In this document: positions 1 through 9,233 of the stretch, in pieces
Position numbering within the stretch: the stretch's first letter is position 1
How the letters are laid out: every line of letters begins with the position of its first letter
NCBI GenBank assembly: GCA_038562555.1
Contig: JBCFBK010000006.1
Location: 1 to 64,000 of the forward strand
Reading direction: 5' to 3'
Length of the DNA stretch: 64,000 nucleotides
DNA from: JBCFBK01 sp038562555
Lineage (GTDB): Bacteria; Bacteroidota; Bacteroidia; Bacteroidales; Prolixibacteraceae
The notes under the pieces: model-generated
What the model was told of the DNA's origin: nothing
Databases searched by the model: none
Seen by the model: the letters and a program-made list of their open reading frames with translations, nothing else
Made by a program: the position numbers and the translations under genes

Positions 1-629
1 ATGGATATCTCTTCAGCGACATTCTGTCCAAATTTCTTTGCGATAAGTGTGCGGATGTACGCCAGCATTTCCTGAGCCTGTTCCGAGCTCGCGGTAACGC
101 CTGTTCCGATCGCCCAGATCGGTTCATATGCAATGATCAGTTTAGAGAACTCCTCAACCGGAAGATTGAAAACGGTTTCGTCCAGTTGTTGTTTTACAAA
201 CGCGTTTTGGCTGCCGGCCTGGCGAACTGCCAACGCTTCGCCGCAACAATAGATGGGAGTGAGTCCGTTGTCCAGTGCCAATGCGACCTTTTTATTCAGG
301 ATCTCGCTTGTTTCCCCATAGTATTCACGTCTTTCCGAATGGCCTAGAACAACGTATCCGGCTCCGGTTGATTTAACCATCGCTGCTGAAACTTCACCCG
401 TGAAAGCTCCTTTTGCCTCGGCTGCACAATTTTGTGCAGAAACGCCGATGCGTTTGGTATCGACCGACTCCACGACTTTTGTGAGGTGCGTAAAGGGTAC
501 GGCGAGCACGACAACAACGTCTTTCGCTCCGTCAGATGCAACCTTATCGCTTACGGCTTTTGCTAACTCAATGCCCTCCTGCAGGTTTGTATTACATTTC
601 CAGTTACCGGCAACAACTTTTTTTCTCAT
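1..629 (-). CDS. tpiA: Triose-phosphate isomerase, C-terminus cut by window edge
   Basis: Interconverts dihydroxyacetone phosphate and glyceraldehyde 3-phosphate in cytoplasmic glycolysis and gluconeogenesis. Reading leftward from the ATG at 629, the product begins MRKKVVAGNWKCNTN, the canonical TIM N-terminus carrying the catalytic Lys of the NWK motif. The electrophilic His is in GHSERR and the general-base Glu in AYEPIWAIGTG. About 209 residues are visible; the family is usually near 250, so some 40 C-terminal residues, including the phosphate-binding GGS region, lie outside the window. No frameshift is seen. The next gene upstream on the same strand is the DsrE-like protein, 126 bases away, so cotranscription is possible but not shown. 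Confidence 0.96.
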   Translation of the reverse strand, partial: MRKKVVAGNWKCNTNLQEGIELAKAVSDKVASDGAKDVVVVLAVPFTHLTKVVESVDTKRIGVSAQNCAAEAKGAFTGEVSAAMVKSTGAGYVVLGHSERREYYGETSEILNKKVALALDNGLTPIYCCGEALAVRQAGSQNAFVKQQLDETVFNLPVEEFSKLIIAYEPIWAIGTGVTASSEQAQEMLAYIRTLIAKKFGQNVAEEIS

Positions 630-755
630 GATTTTTATTTCTCGTATTGTTATAAGTGAATTCCATCCAAATCGACTCAAAAATAAGGAAAAGGCTTTCA
701 GATCGCCTGCGACCCCTGTCGAACACAAAAAGAATTAACTTTTGTTTAATGCGGA

Positions 756-1178
756 TTAAAAGCTGAGTATTTTCCAGCCTTCCTTGATATAACCCGTCAG
801 CGGGACACCCATCGGTTTAACATCGATGTCGAGTTCGGCCAGGTCCGGCCCAACGCCGTATAACTGGGCACACGAAAGACTGGCCTCAATGGCGATACCC
901 ATATCCATCATCTTTGCTATATCCGCTTTTAAATCATCATTTTCGGCAAGCAGACGGATTGAAGGGCCCCAGATCACTAAAGTCACCTCATCGAACCACC
1001 CTTGCTTTTTAGCATTTTGAGCATACATGAAACAAACTTTTTCAGCAACTTCCGGGTCATTGCTGGTCCAGATGATAGCGATTTTATTGCTGTTGTTTTC
1101 AGCCGATTTACTGTTCTGCCCCGAACCAGTCACGATAAAGCCGAAGATGATCAGCCCACAGATAATTACTTGTTTCAT
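756..1178 (-). CDS. Secreted DsrE-family protein
   Basis: This 140-residue protein starts with a hydrophobic signal peptide (about residues 1-20, MKQVIICGLIIFGFIVTGSG), so it is probably exported. The rest (residues 30-140) reads as a DsrE/DsrF-like alpha/beta domain: a first strand IAIIWTSND, a middle strand VTLVIWGPS, and a late single Cys in SLSCAQLYGVG, near where DsrE-like sulfur carriers place their active Cys. Family members bind or relay sulfur, but exported Bacteroidota versions have no settled function and I do not assign one. It lies between tpiA and the purL promoter region, alone on its strand. The family call is fairly safe; the role is unknown. Confidence 0.75.
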   Translation of the reverse strand: MKQVIICGLIIFGFIVTGSGQNSKSAENNSNKIAIIWTSNDPEVAEKVCFMYAQNAKKQGWFDEVTLVIWGPSIRLLAENDDLKADIAKMMDMGIAIEASLSCAQLYGVGPDLAELDIDVKPMGVPLTGYIKEGWKILSF

Positions 1179-1513
1179 TTATTTCGATTTTTTCTCCTGA
1201 ACCCGCCAAAAAAAGCTTTGATCTTTCAATAAGAGGCTATTTCCCCAGGTCTCATTTTATATTCAGATTTCAATGGGCGCCAAGATATTAAGCTTTTACC
1301 TGAATTCAAAATTCAGGCGGATTTATTAACTTTTTTTTAGTATTTGCTCCTTTTTAATTTCATATGTTTTTAATTTCAATTTAACTGTGTATAATTCTCG
1401 TACTAAACTTCATCGCTTTTTCAAGGTGAATTGACGTATGGAACCCGCATATAAACATGGCGCTTTGGTCATCAATAATCCGTCAGAAAGCATTGATCGT
1501 CTGAAGGAATTTT
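1179..1513. other. Intergenic region between DsrE-like gene and purL
   Basis: This AT-rich stretch separates two divergent genes. I see no convincing gene. A 28-codon frame opens at 1438 and runs to 1524, but it overlaps the purL promoter box and has no recognisable product. The right end carries the purL promoter; the left part should hold the promoter of the DsrE-like gene, but I could not pick a clear -7 box for it. Confidence 0.5.
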
Positions 1514-1521
1514 TATCTTTG
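1493..1521 (+). promoter_or_regulatory. Bacteroidota-type promoter for purL
   Basis: A -7 box TATCTTTG (1514-1521) fits the Bacteroidota consensus TAnnTTTG. A TTG (1493-1495) lies 18 bases upstream as the -33 element. The predicted start of transcription is about 40 bases before the chosen purL ATG at 1569, which supports that start over the earlier in-frame ATG at 1521, which overlaps the box itself. Confidence 0.6.
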
Positions 1522-1568
1522 TGACGTGTTTTATAACATATCAACTTTATCCAAAAACCAGATTCATG

Positions 1569-4500
1569 ATGATTTTATTTTTCAGAACTCCTGCAAGTAA
1601 CGTAATAGCTGTCCAGTCAGACACTTCGCTGTCGAATGACGATATCACGAAGCTCATCTGGCTGTTGGGCGAGGCCAAGCCTGAAGGTGGTTCAAACCTG
1701 CCCGGCTATTTTGTCGGACCTCGCAGGGAAATGATCACCCCCTGGAGTACCAATGCCGTGGAGATTACACAGAACATGGCGATCCGGGGTATTGTCAGGA
1801 TGGAGGAGTTTGTTGAAGTTCCTGGTATGTCGGCAGGTTATGATCCGATGCTTCAGGCTTTATATAAAGGTCTGGGGCAGGAGTTGTTCACGATCAACAA
1901 ACAGCCGGACCCGGTAATGGAGATCACTGATATAGCGGCATACAACGAACAGGAAGGACTGGCGCTCAGTGAAGAGGAAATTCAGTATCTGAATCTGGTG
2001 GCTGAAAAAATCGGGCGCAGGTTAACCGACAGCGAAGTGTTTGGTTTTTCCCAGGTTAATTCCGAGCACTGTCGTCATAAGATTTTTAACGGCACTTTTG
2101 TTATCGATGGGGTTGAGCAGGAGATGTCGCTTTTCCAGCTTATTAAGAAGACTTCGAAGGAAAACCCAAATAAGATCGTGTCGGCTTACCGCGATAATTG
2201 CTCATTTGTTGCAGGCCCTGTGGTGGAACAATTTGCACCGAAAACACAGGATAAGCCCGATTTTTTTGAAGTAAAAGATATTGAAACCGTCCTTTCTTTA
2301 AAAGCTGAAACCCATAATTTTCCAACTACGGTAGAGCCTTTTAATGGTGCAGCAACCGGAACGGGAGGTGAAATCCGCGACCGGATTGCCGGTGGAAAAG
2401 GCAGCATTCCTGTTGCCGGTACGGCTGTTTACATGACTTCCTACCCGCGTACGGAAGATGCGCGCTCCTGGGAACAGGCTACAGAGGAACGTTCCTGGTT
2501 GTATCAGACCCCCGAAGAAATACTGATTAAGGCGTCGAATGGTGCCAGTGACTTTGGGAATAAGTTTGGGCAACCATTGATTACCGGCTCCGTGCTGACC
2601 TTTGAGCATTTTGAGAATAATAAGAAGTATGGTTACGATAAGGTGATTATGCTGGCCGGAGGAATCGGTTTTGGCCGTAAAAAAGATTCTATGAAGGAAT
2701 CACCGAAAAAGGGTGATCAGATCGTTTTGCTTGGCGGTGATAACTATCGAATCGGTATGGGGGGAGGAGCTGTTTCTTCGGTTGCTACCGGTGAGTTTAA
2801 AAATGCGATTGAACTGAATGCCGTTCAGCGTGCCAATCCCGAAATGCAGAAAAGAGCTTTCAATGCCATCAGGGCATTGGCCGAGATGGACGAAAATCCG
2901 GTTATTTCCATTCATGACCACGGTGCCGGCGGCCATTTGAACTGCTTATCGGAGCTGGTCGAGGAAACGGGCGGGCTGATTGATACAGCTAAACTTCCCG
3001 TTGGAGATCCCACGCTTTCGCAAAAAGAGGTTATCGGCAACGAATCGCAGGAGCGTATGGGGCTGGTCATGCACGAAAGGCATGTTGCCCTGCTGCGGAG
3101 AGTCGCTGAGCGTGAGCGGGCTCCGATGTATGTGATCGGCGAAGCAACCGGCGATATGCAGTTTACTTTCAAAAACTCGCTGACCGGCGAAAAGCCGATT
3201 GACTGGCAGTTGGCTTATATGTTTGGCAATCCGCCAAAAACTGTACTGACCGACACGACACAGGCCGCAGGTTTCGCCGGACTAAGTTATGACCCTTCCC
3301 GGATCGAAGACTACCTGGAAGATGTGCTTCAACTGGAATCTGTTGCCTGCAAGGATTGGTTGACCAACAAGGTTGACCGCTCCGTGACCGGACGTATTGC
3401 AGGACAACAAGGGGCTGGTCCGCTTCATCTTCCTTTGAACAATCTGGGGGTGATTACGCTTGATTACCGGGGTGTCAGGGGACTGGCCACATCAATCGGA
3501 CATGCTCCGGTTGCGGCCATGGTCGATCCGGCAAAAGGTTCAGTTTTATCAATTGCGGAATCGCTGACCAATATTGCCTGGGCTCCCATGCCCGACAAGA
3601 TCCGCAGTGTTTCACTGAGTGCCAACTGGATGTGGCCGGCAAAAAATCCGGGAGAAAACGCACGTATCTATGAGGCGGTTAAAGCTGCGAGCGACTTTGC
3701 CTGTGCCCTGGGGATCAATATCCCGACAGGCAAGGATTCCATGTCGATGACCCAGAAATATCCGGACGACGTGGTTTATGCTCCGGGCACAGTCATCATA
3801 TCGGCATCGGGCGAGGTTACTGACGTAAAAAAGGTGGTCGGGCCGGTTGTTGTTAATGACCCGCTCAGACCCCTGTACTATCTTAATTTTTCACAAACGG
3901 CTTTCGCCCTCGGAGGCAGCGCATTCGGACAAGTGATTAACCGGATCGGGCAGGTAGCTCCGACAATAGCCGACCCGGCTTATTTTGTTACTGCCTTTAA
4001 CGCCATTCAGCGACTCATCGAAGACGGCCTGATCCTCTCTGGCCACGACGTGGCTTCGGGCGGTTTGATTACCACCCTGCTGGAAATGTGTTTTAGTAAC
4101 ACCCGTGGCGGACTGGATCTGGATTTGACAGCTCTTGGTGAACAGGATCCGGTGAAGGTCTTCTTTAACGAAAATCCGGCCGTCGTCATCCAGGCTGCTG
4201 ATCCTGAAAAACTTGAATCAGAACTAAATGCTGCAGGAGTGCACTATGCGAGAATTGGAACTCCGATATCAGATCGCGAAATGAAAATTGCGGTTTCCGG
4301 CCATAAATACCGGCTTGATATTGATTCCCTGCGCGAATTATGGTTCAAGACTTCCTATTTGTTCGATCGCAGGCAGTGCGGGAATGAACTGGCACTGGAA
4401 CGGTTCCGGAATTATAAGCGCAATGAGCTGGTATACGATTTTAAAGAATTTTCCGGACGGGCGTCAGATTTGGGTATTGACATGAAACGGCGTGAACCCA

Positions 4501-5261
4501 GCGGGATTAAGACTGCCATTATCAGGGAGAAAGGTGTGAACGGCGACCGCGAAATGGCTTATATGATGTATCTCGCCGGACTGGATGTGAAGGATGTACA
4601 CATGACCGACCTGATCGCCGGGCGTGAAAGCCTGGAAGATGTAAACCTGATCGTTTTCGTGGGCGGCTTCTCCAATTCGGATGTGCTTGGCTCAGCCAAA
4701 GGATGGGCCGGGGCATTTAAATACAACGAGAAAGCCCGCGTGGCACTTGACAACTTCTACAAACGCAGTGATACACTGAGCCTTGGTGTTTGTAACGGAT
4801 GTCAGCTTGTCGTTGAACTCGGATTGATTTACCCCGAACATGAGCAAATGCCAAAAATGCTGCATAATGTCTCCGGTAAGTTTGAATCGGCCTTTGTTAA
4901 CGTGGACATTGCCGAAAATAATTCAGTGATGCTGAAATCATTGTCCGGCATGCGGCTGGGCGTGTGGATTGCGCATGGCGAAGGAAAGTTCAGCTTCCCT
5001 TACGACGAGGAAAATTATCACATTCCCTATAAATATTCCTATCCGTTTTATCCGGGAAATCCAAATGGATCTGATTTTAACACGGCTGCTATTTGTTCAC
5101 GCGACGGTCGTCACCTGGCCATGATGCCGCACATGGAACGATCGTTCGCACCCTGGCTGTGGCCTTATTATCCGGCAAACCGTAAAACGGATGAAGTAAG
5201 TCCCTGGATTGAAGCTTTTGTTAATGCCCGCGAGTGGATTAAAGACCACAGATTGAAGTAA
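1569..5261 (+). CDS. purL: Phosphoribosylformylglycinamidine synthase, single-chain
   Basis: Catalyses the ATP- and glutamine-dependent conversion of FGAR to FGAM in purine synthesis. At about 1230 residues it is the large single-chain form that includes the glutaminase, unlike the PurS/PurL/PurQ split enzyme. The N-terminal region is followed by the synthetase core (VNSEHCRHKIFNG near residue 160; KAETHNFPTTVEPFNGAATG). The C-terminal class I amidotransferase domain has the nucleophile in LGVCNGCQL (Cys near 1075) and the His-x-Glu of MMPHMERS. ATGs at 1566 and 1569 are both possible; I chose 1569 because homologues begin MILFFRTP. The earlier ATG at 1521 overlaps the promoter box. The gene stands alone with no purine neighbours. 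Confidence 0.97.
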   Translation: MILFFRTPASNVIAVQSDTSLSNDDITKLIWLLGEAKPEGGSNLPGYFVGPRREMITPWSTNAVEITQNMAIRGIVRMEEFVEVPGMSAGYDPMLQALYKGLGQELFTINKQPDPVMEITDIAAYNEQEGLALSEEEIQYLNLVAEKIGRRLTDSEVFGFSQVNSEHCRHKIFNGTFVIDGVEQEMSLFQLIKKTSKENPNKIVSAYRDNCSFVAGPVVEQFAPKTQDKPDFFEVKDIETVLSLKAETHNFPTTVEPFNGAATGTGGEIRDRIAGGKGSIPVAGTAVYMTSYPRTEDARSWEQATEERSWLYQTPEEILIKASNGASDFGNKFGQPLITGSVLTFEHFENNKKYGYDKVIMLAGGIGFGRKKDSMKESPKKGDQIVLLGGDNYRIGMGGGAVSSVATGEFKNAIELNAVQRANPEMQKRAFNAIRALAEMDENPVISIHDHGAGGHLNCLSELVEETGGLIDTAKLPVGDPTLSQKEVIGNESQERMGLVMHERHVALLRRVAERERAPMYVIGEATGDMQFTFKNSLTGEKPIDWQLAYMFGNPPKTVLTDTTQAAGFAGLSYDPSRIEDYLEDVLQLESVACKDWLTNKVDRSVTGRIAGQQGAGPLHLPLNNLGVITLDYRGVRGLATSIGHAPVAAMVDPAKGSVLSIAESLTNIAWAPMPDKIRSVSLSANWMWPAKNPGENARIYEAVKAASDFACALGINIPTGKDSMSMTQKYPDDVVYAPGTVIISASGEVTDVKKVVGPVVVNDPLRPLYYLNFSQTAFALGGSAFGQVINRIGQVAPTIADPAYFVTAFNAIQRLIEDGLILSGHDVASGGLITTLLEMCFSNTRGGLDLDLTALGEQDPVKVFFNENPAVVIQAADPEKLESELNAAGVHYARIGTPISDREMKIAVSGHKYRLDIDSLRELWFKTSYLFDRRQCGNELALERFRNYKRNELVYDFKEFSGRASDLGIDMKRREPSGIKTAIIREKGVNGDREMAYMMYLAGLDVKDVHMTDLIAGRESLEDVNLIVFVGGFSNSDVLGSAKGWAGAFKYNEKARVALDNFYKRSDTLSLGVCNGCQLVVELGLIYPEHEQMPKMLHNVSGKFESAFVNVDIAENNSVMLKSLSGMRLGVWIAHGEGKFSFPYDEENYHIPYKYSYPFYPGNPNGSDFNTAAICSRDGRHLAMMPHMERSFAPWLWPYYPANRKTDEVSPWIEAFVNAREWIKDHRLK

Positions 5262-5375
5262 TAGCGGCTGATCGTCTGCCTGCTGGTGTTTTTTACCAGC
5301 CGTATGCGAAAGGAAGGATTGAGGGGAAGATGCGGCTTTTGAGGTTTGGTTTTGGTCATCATATTGCAGTGATTC

Positions 5376-7418
5376 ATGAAAAACCCGTTTTTATTCATCC
5401 TTCTTTTCTCCTGCCTGAGTCTTGCGGCTCAGCATCAAGCAGACAGCCTCTTAAAGCTGCTTCCGGCATTGGCAGAAAATGAGAAGGCACATGTGTTGAA
5501 TCAACTGTCAGTATCCTTTCAGGAGGATGACAGCGCACGCTCACTGGGGTATGCCCGTGAGGCTTTGGCTCTGGCCCGGAAATCGGATAACCGGCCGGAG
5601 ATAGGTGATGCCCTTTTTAATGCAGGTGAATGTTATTACTGCTTTGAAGAGTTCTCCCTGGCCCTGAAAAGTTATCAACAGGCGTTGGAAGTGATACAGG
5701 CTCTTGATGATAAGGAACGTTTGGGCGACATTTACAACTCCATTTCATTGGTTCATTATTTTAGGAGTGAGTATGATCTGGCCATAAAAAATCAGATGGA
5801 AGCTTTACGAAGCCTTAAGAATTCGAATTCCAAAAGGACAATGGCCCGGGTTTATTCCAATATCGGCATGGTTTACTCGCGTATAGGCGATGACCGGCGA
5901 TCGATTAATTACTATCGGGAAGCTGTCGCCCTGAATCAGGAAGAAGGAAATATGGATGGGGTGGCGGTCAATTACAACGGGATTGGAATCGGATATTATA
6001 ATATGGGGAAGTTCGATTCTTCCGTAATTAATTATCATATAGCATTAAAAGGCTTCCGGGCGGTTAATGATCGTGAAAAAATCGCAATAACGTTAAATAA
6101 TATTGCCAATGTCTTCGTTGACCAGGGGGACAGCCTGACACAAGCCCTCGATTATTTTCGGCAGGCGTTGTCTGTCTTTGAAGAGCTGAATGATGTCAGA
6201 AATGCAACCTTTGTGCTGGAAAGCCTGGGTGCTGCCTACCTGGTTATGGGTGAAGAAACAAAGGCCCTCGAAATATTGCAATCGGGGCTGGAACTGGCAA
6301 AAAAACACCGGATCGGTTATTTCATTCAGAGTACCTGTTATAAGGACATCACCCGGGCGTACGAAAAGATGGGAAAAGTGAATGAGGCCTATGCCAGTTA
6401 TAAATTGTATAAAGCCTATGAAGACAGCCTTCATCAGGAAGAACGGATCAGGCAGGCTGCTGAATTGGAAAAGAAGTTCGAGACCGAAAAAAAGGAAGAG
6501 GAAATCTTACGACTGAACGCGGAGCATGAAATCGTAAGTCTGCAGGTTCAAAAGGAAAAAGCTATACGCACGTTTGTCACAGTTGTCCTGCTCCTGGCTA
6601 TCGGGATCATGATCTATATTTCGTATGCTTATTACCAAAAAAAGAAAACAAACACCGTCCTGAATCAAAAGAATGAGCAGATAGAACAGCAACGGAATGA
6701 ACTGGAGAAAATAAATGCGACGAAAAACAGGTTCTTCTCCATCCTGGCGCATGACCTTAAAAATCCATTTCATACGATTCTTGGGTATGCTTCCCTGCTC
6801 GACAATGACTATGGCCGGTTTTCGGATGAAGAACGGAAAAAATATGCAGGCGATATCTATAAATCAGCTAATATCGTTTTTCGGCTGCTGCAGAATTTGC
6901 TCGACTGGAGCCGTGCCCAAACAGGAAGTCTGACATACAATCCGGTCAGCTTTGAACTGAAACAGCTTTCAGAATCCGTACTTAGTCTGCTGAAGCCGCT
7001 GGCCGATCAGAAAGGAATAACGTTGGATAACCGGATTAACGGGGGAGTGTTTCTTTATGCTGATCCGATGATGATGGAAACAATATTGAGAAATCTTCTG
7101 AGCAATGCGATCAAATTTTCATATCCGGAAGGCCATGTTTCGATCAGTGCGGGAAAGAATCCTCAGGAGCAGGTAACCATTTGTGTGAGTGATGACGGAG
7201 CGGGCCTCTCTGAGGATGATTTGCGGCAGCTTTTCCGCATCGATTCAACCGTCAGGCGTAAAGGAACCGGCGGCGAAGAGGGATCAGGCCTGGGCCTTGC
7301 GATCTGCAAGGACTTTGTCGGTACCAATAAAGGAACGATCCGGGTTGAAAGTGAGCCGGGCAGAGGAAGTAGGTTTTATGTAACAATCCCCGCGATGGTC
7401 CCGAAGGCTGAACTCTGA
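5376..7418 (+). CDS. TPR-containing sensor histidine kinase
   Basis: This 680-residue two-component sensor has no adjacent response regulator. A signal peptide (1-19) is followed by a periplasmic array of tetratricopeptide repeats (about 35-370; for example GDIYNSISLVHYFRSEYDLA and YSNIGMVYSRIGDDRRSIN), then a charged coiled-coil stretch, one membrane helix near 400-420 (TVVLLLAIGIMIYISYAYY), a second coiled coil, and the kinase. The H-box is SILAHDLKNPF with His459. The ATPase domain shows the N-box (ILRNLLSNAIKF), G1 (DDGAGLS) and G2 (GSGLGLAIC). The C-terminus has no receiver or DNA-binding domain. Such kinases are common in Bacteroidota; the stimulus and partner cannot be read here. Confidence 0.93.
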   Translation: MKNPFLFILLFSCLSLAAQHQADSLLKLLPALAENEKAHVLNQLSVSFQEDDSARSLGYAREALALARKSDNRPEIGDALFNAGECYYCFEEFSLALKSYQQALEVIQALDDKERLGDIYNSISLVHYFRSEYDLAIKNQMEALRSLKNSNSKRTMARVYSNIGMVYSRIGDDRRSINYYREAVALNQEEGNMDGVAVNYNGIGIGYYNMGKFDSSVINYHIALKGFRAVNDREKIAITLNNIANVFVDQGDSLTQALDYFRQALSVFEELNDVRNATFVLESLGAAYLVMGEETKALEILQSGLELAKKHRIGYFIQSTCYKDITRAYEKMGKVNEAYASYKLYKAYEDSLHQEERIRQAAELEKKFETEKKEEEILRLNAEHEIVSLQVQKEKAIRTFVTVVLLLAIGIMIYISYAYYQKKKTNTVLNQKNEQIEQQRNELEKINATKNRFFSILAHDLKNPFHTILGYASLLDNDYGRFSDEERKKYAGDIYKSANIVFRLLQNLLDWSRAQTGSLTYNPVSFELKQLSESVLSLLKPLADQKGITLDNRINGGVFLYADPMMMETILRNLLSNAIKFSYPEGHVSISAGKNPQEQVTICVSDDGAGLSEDDLRQLFRIDSTVRRKGTGGEEGSGLGLAICKDFVGTNKGTIRVESEPGRGSRFYVTIPAMVPKAEL

Positions 7419-7440
7419 CCGGGGGCTCCCGTATTTACCG

Positions 7441-7998
7441 CTATTTCCAGTTTTCCACCAGCAGGCTTTCTGCCAGTTTGCCGGCCTTTTCTTTGTTTTC
7501 GAGCATCCCGACAATTTCGAGCGAGAAGTTCAGGGCTGCACCAACACCTCTTCCGGTAATCAGATTGCCGTCAATAACGGCTGGCTTATCATCTACTTTT
7601 GCTCCTTTAAGTTCTTTTTCAAAACCAGGATAACACACCGCGTTTCTCCCTTCCAGCAAGCCCATGTGACCAAGCACCATGGGGGCTGCACAAATAGCAC
7701 CGATCGGCTTTCCTTTGCTGTGGAAATCCAGTATCCGCGATTTAAGTCCCTGGTGCGTATCCAGATTTGCGGCGCCAGGCATACCACCGGGCAAGATCAT
7801 CATATCGACCAGGTGATAATCGACTTCTGTAAATAGCCGGTCAGCCTTTACGGGGATTTCATGCGCCCCATTCACCAGATAGTCCTGGGTCATCGAGGCA
7901 ACGATCACATTAATGCCCGCCCTGCGCAGAACGTCAATAATTGTAATTGCTTCTATTTCTTCAAATCCTGTTACTAAATGAATTGCTACCGTCTTCAT
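7441..7998 (-). CDS. DJ-1/PfpI family protein (YajL-like)
   Basis: A 185-residue DJ-1 superfamily protein. The oxidation-sensitive Cys is C103 in the nucleophile elbow GAICAAPMVLG, and the conserved Glu that hydrogen-bonds it is E16 in GFEEIEA, matching Cys106 and Glu18 of human DJ-1. Bacterial relatives (YajL, ThiJ) have been linked to oxidative-stress protection and disputed deglycase or glyoxalase activity; the sequence cannot decide among these. It ends 22 bases from the convergent histidine kinase gene. Length is typical and no residue is missing. Confidence 0.9.
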   Translation of the reverse strand: MKTVAIHLVTGFEEIEAITIIDVLRRAGINVIVASMTQDYLVNGAHEIPVKADRLFTEVDYHLVDMMILPGGMPGAANLDTHQGLKSRILDFHSKGKPIGAICAAPMVLGHMGLLEGRNAVCYPGFEKELKGAKVDDKPAVIDGNLITGRGVGAALNFSLEIVGMLENKEKAGKLAESLLVENWK

Positions 7999-8037
7999 AT
8001 GCTGTTTTTATATGATTTCAGTACAAGTTTAAAAACA

Positions 8038-8070
8038 AAAAAAATGATTCGCAAAGCAAATCATTTTTTT
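8038..8070 (-). terminator. Hairpin terminator after the ECF sigma gene
   Basis: A perfect 12-bp inverted repeat (arms 8038-8049 and 8059-8070, AAAAAAATGATT and its complement) with a 9-base loop lies just past the stop of the leftward sigma gene. The A/T-rich outer part of the stem supplies the U-tract on the minus strand. The core is AT-rich, so strength is uncertain. Confidence 0.65.
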
Positions 8071-8103
8071 ACTAATAATAAGACCAGTTATCCTAATCTG
8101 TAA

Positions 8104-8610
8104 TTAAGTAGCATAATCCTTTAACGCTTTTTCAAGCTTTTTGCGGGTAAAGAAAATCCGGCTTTTAACGGTACCCAACGGTAAACTCAAATGTTCTGCG
8201 ATTTCTTTATATTTATAGCCATCCAGGAACATCGTGAAAGGTACCTTGTATTCATCTTCCAGCGCGTGGATGTTTTTGAGAATCTCTTTTGAACTGAAAA
8301 AGGATTCCGGTGACGGGTAAATTTTGTCTTTCGAGAACTTTAGATGGAAGTCATTGTTCGACCCGTCGAACGTGTTTTTAGCTTTGACATTTCTTCTGTA
8401 GTTATTTATGAAGGTGTTCTTCATGATCGTATAAATCCACGCTTTGAAATTCGTGTTTTGCGTAAATTTATCCCTGTATGTCAATGCTTTAAGGAATGTC
8501 TCCTGAAGCAAGTCCTGTGCTTTTTCCTGATCAGAGGTCAAACTTAGTGCATAATACAAAAGTTTATCCTGCAGACCGAGCAATGCGTTGTTGAATTGAA
8601 TTTGTGTCAT
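8104..8610 (-). CDS. ECF RNA polymerase sigma factor
   Basis: A 168-residue sigma-70 family ECF factor. Region 2 occupies about residues 10-75 (AQDLLQETFLKAL; FKAWIYTIMKNTFINNYRR, the -10-binding helix). Region 4 occupies about 110-165 with the HTH YKEIAEHLSLPLGTVKSRI. There is no C-terminal extension. No anti-sigma gene is adjacent: the upstream side is a 600-base non-coding stretch and the downstream gene is the DJ-1 protein. The protein resembles the conserved stand-alone Bacteroidota ECF factors of about 165 residues. A -7 box TATATTTG lies on the minus strand at 8642-8649, about 30 bases before the start codon. Confidence 0.92.
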   Translation of the reverse strand: MTQIQFNNALLGLQDKLLYYALSLTSDQEKAQDLLQETFLKALTYRDKFTQNTNFKAWIYTIMKNTFINNYRRNVKAKNTFDGSNNDFHLKFSKDKIYPSPESFFSSKEILKNIHALEDEYKVPFTMFLDGYKYKEIAEHLSLPLGTVKSRIFFTRKKLEKALKDYAT

Positions 8611-8641
8611 GGCTAAGTAATTTTTTTGTTATTGTTTAGAA

Positions 8642-8649
8642 CAAATATA
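8642..8649 (-). promoter_or_regulatory. Putative -7 box of the ECF sigma gene
   Basis: Read on the minus strand this is TATATTTG, a full match to TAnnTTTG, about 30 bases before the sigma start codon at 8610. I did not find a convincing -33 element at the usual distance. Confidence 0.45.
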
Positions 8650-9195
8650 AATAGGGATGACCAATTTAAAAAGGAAATCCAGCTCTTTTATTCTTCGATT
8701 TTATTGATTCCTGATAAAAAATATTTATATCCTCAGTCTTTGCTGGTGCTTGCGGCACTTCAACGACAACTGCGTTTGTAAACAATTTTTCAATGTAGCG
8801 TTCGTAATTCTGATTTTAGTTTAATTTGGTCGAATAATCTATTCATTTATTAGGGGTGCAATGATCATACCTTAAATATATACGACAGTATTAGTGCATT
8901 TATTGTGTCAGCCGTACCGTCCTGAGTTGAATAGCAGTAATAAGTGGCAGTAATCCCGAATTTTCAATTTCAGGCGAGATTAATTGTATGGCTATTTCTA
9001 CAAGTGGGGTAAAATCTCTACGTTTTTGCCAGAGCATACATCAGGAGTTACAAATCAAATATAGAAAAAATATTATTATATCAAGTAATATTACAAGATG
9101 TTGTAAAGCAGCGCATAATATTACAATTTGCGTGGCAAATGCAGTTTTTATTTCTTATTTTATCTGGAATGGAAATTTCCTGCCTGTTTTTTAAG
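8650..9195. other. Long non-coding region between ECF sigma gene and TonB receptor
   Basis: About 550 bases between divergent genes. A 68-codon frame at 8988-9194 has an atypical composition for this genome and no recognisable motif, so I do not call it. I looked for a cobalamin or other riboswitch core because the next gene is a small BtuB-sized receptor and did not recognise one. A TAATTTTG box at 9196-9203 could be the receptor promoter. Confidence 0.45.
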
Positions 9196-9203
9196 TAATT
9201 TTG
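9196..9203 (+). promoter_or_regulatory. Putative -7 box of the TonB-dependent receptor gene
   Basis: TAATTTTG fits the TAnnTTTG consensus and lies 30 bases before the receptor ATG at 9234. No clear -33 TTG is found 17-22 bases upstream, so this is a weak call. Confidence 0.4.
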
Positions 9204-9233
9204 TGTCCTTTCATAACCATTAAAAATAAATCA

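Noticed and set aside
1438..1524. 28-codon frame just upstream of purL
   Set aside because: It overlaps the purL -7 box, has no homology I recognise and no ribosome-binding signal; probably chance.
5282..5300. Hairpin GCTGGT/ACCAGC after purL as a terminator
   Set aside because: The T run lies in the loop, not after the stem, and the stem is only 6 bp.
8988..9194. 68-residue frame before the TonB receptor
   Set aside because: Composition is rich in Ile, Asn, Cys and Ser, unlike proteins here, with no motif; the stretch reads as non-coding.
8650..9233. Cobalamin riboswitch for the BtuB-sized receptor
   Set aside because: I could not find the conserved riboswitch core or a coherent fold; the substrate stays unassigned.
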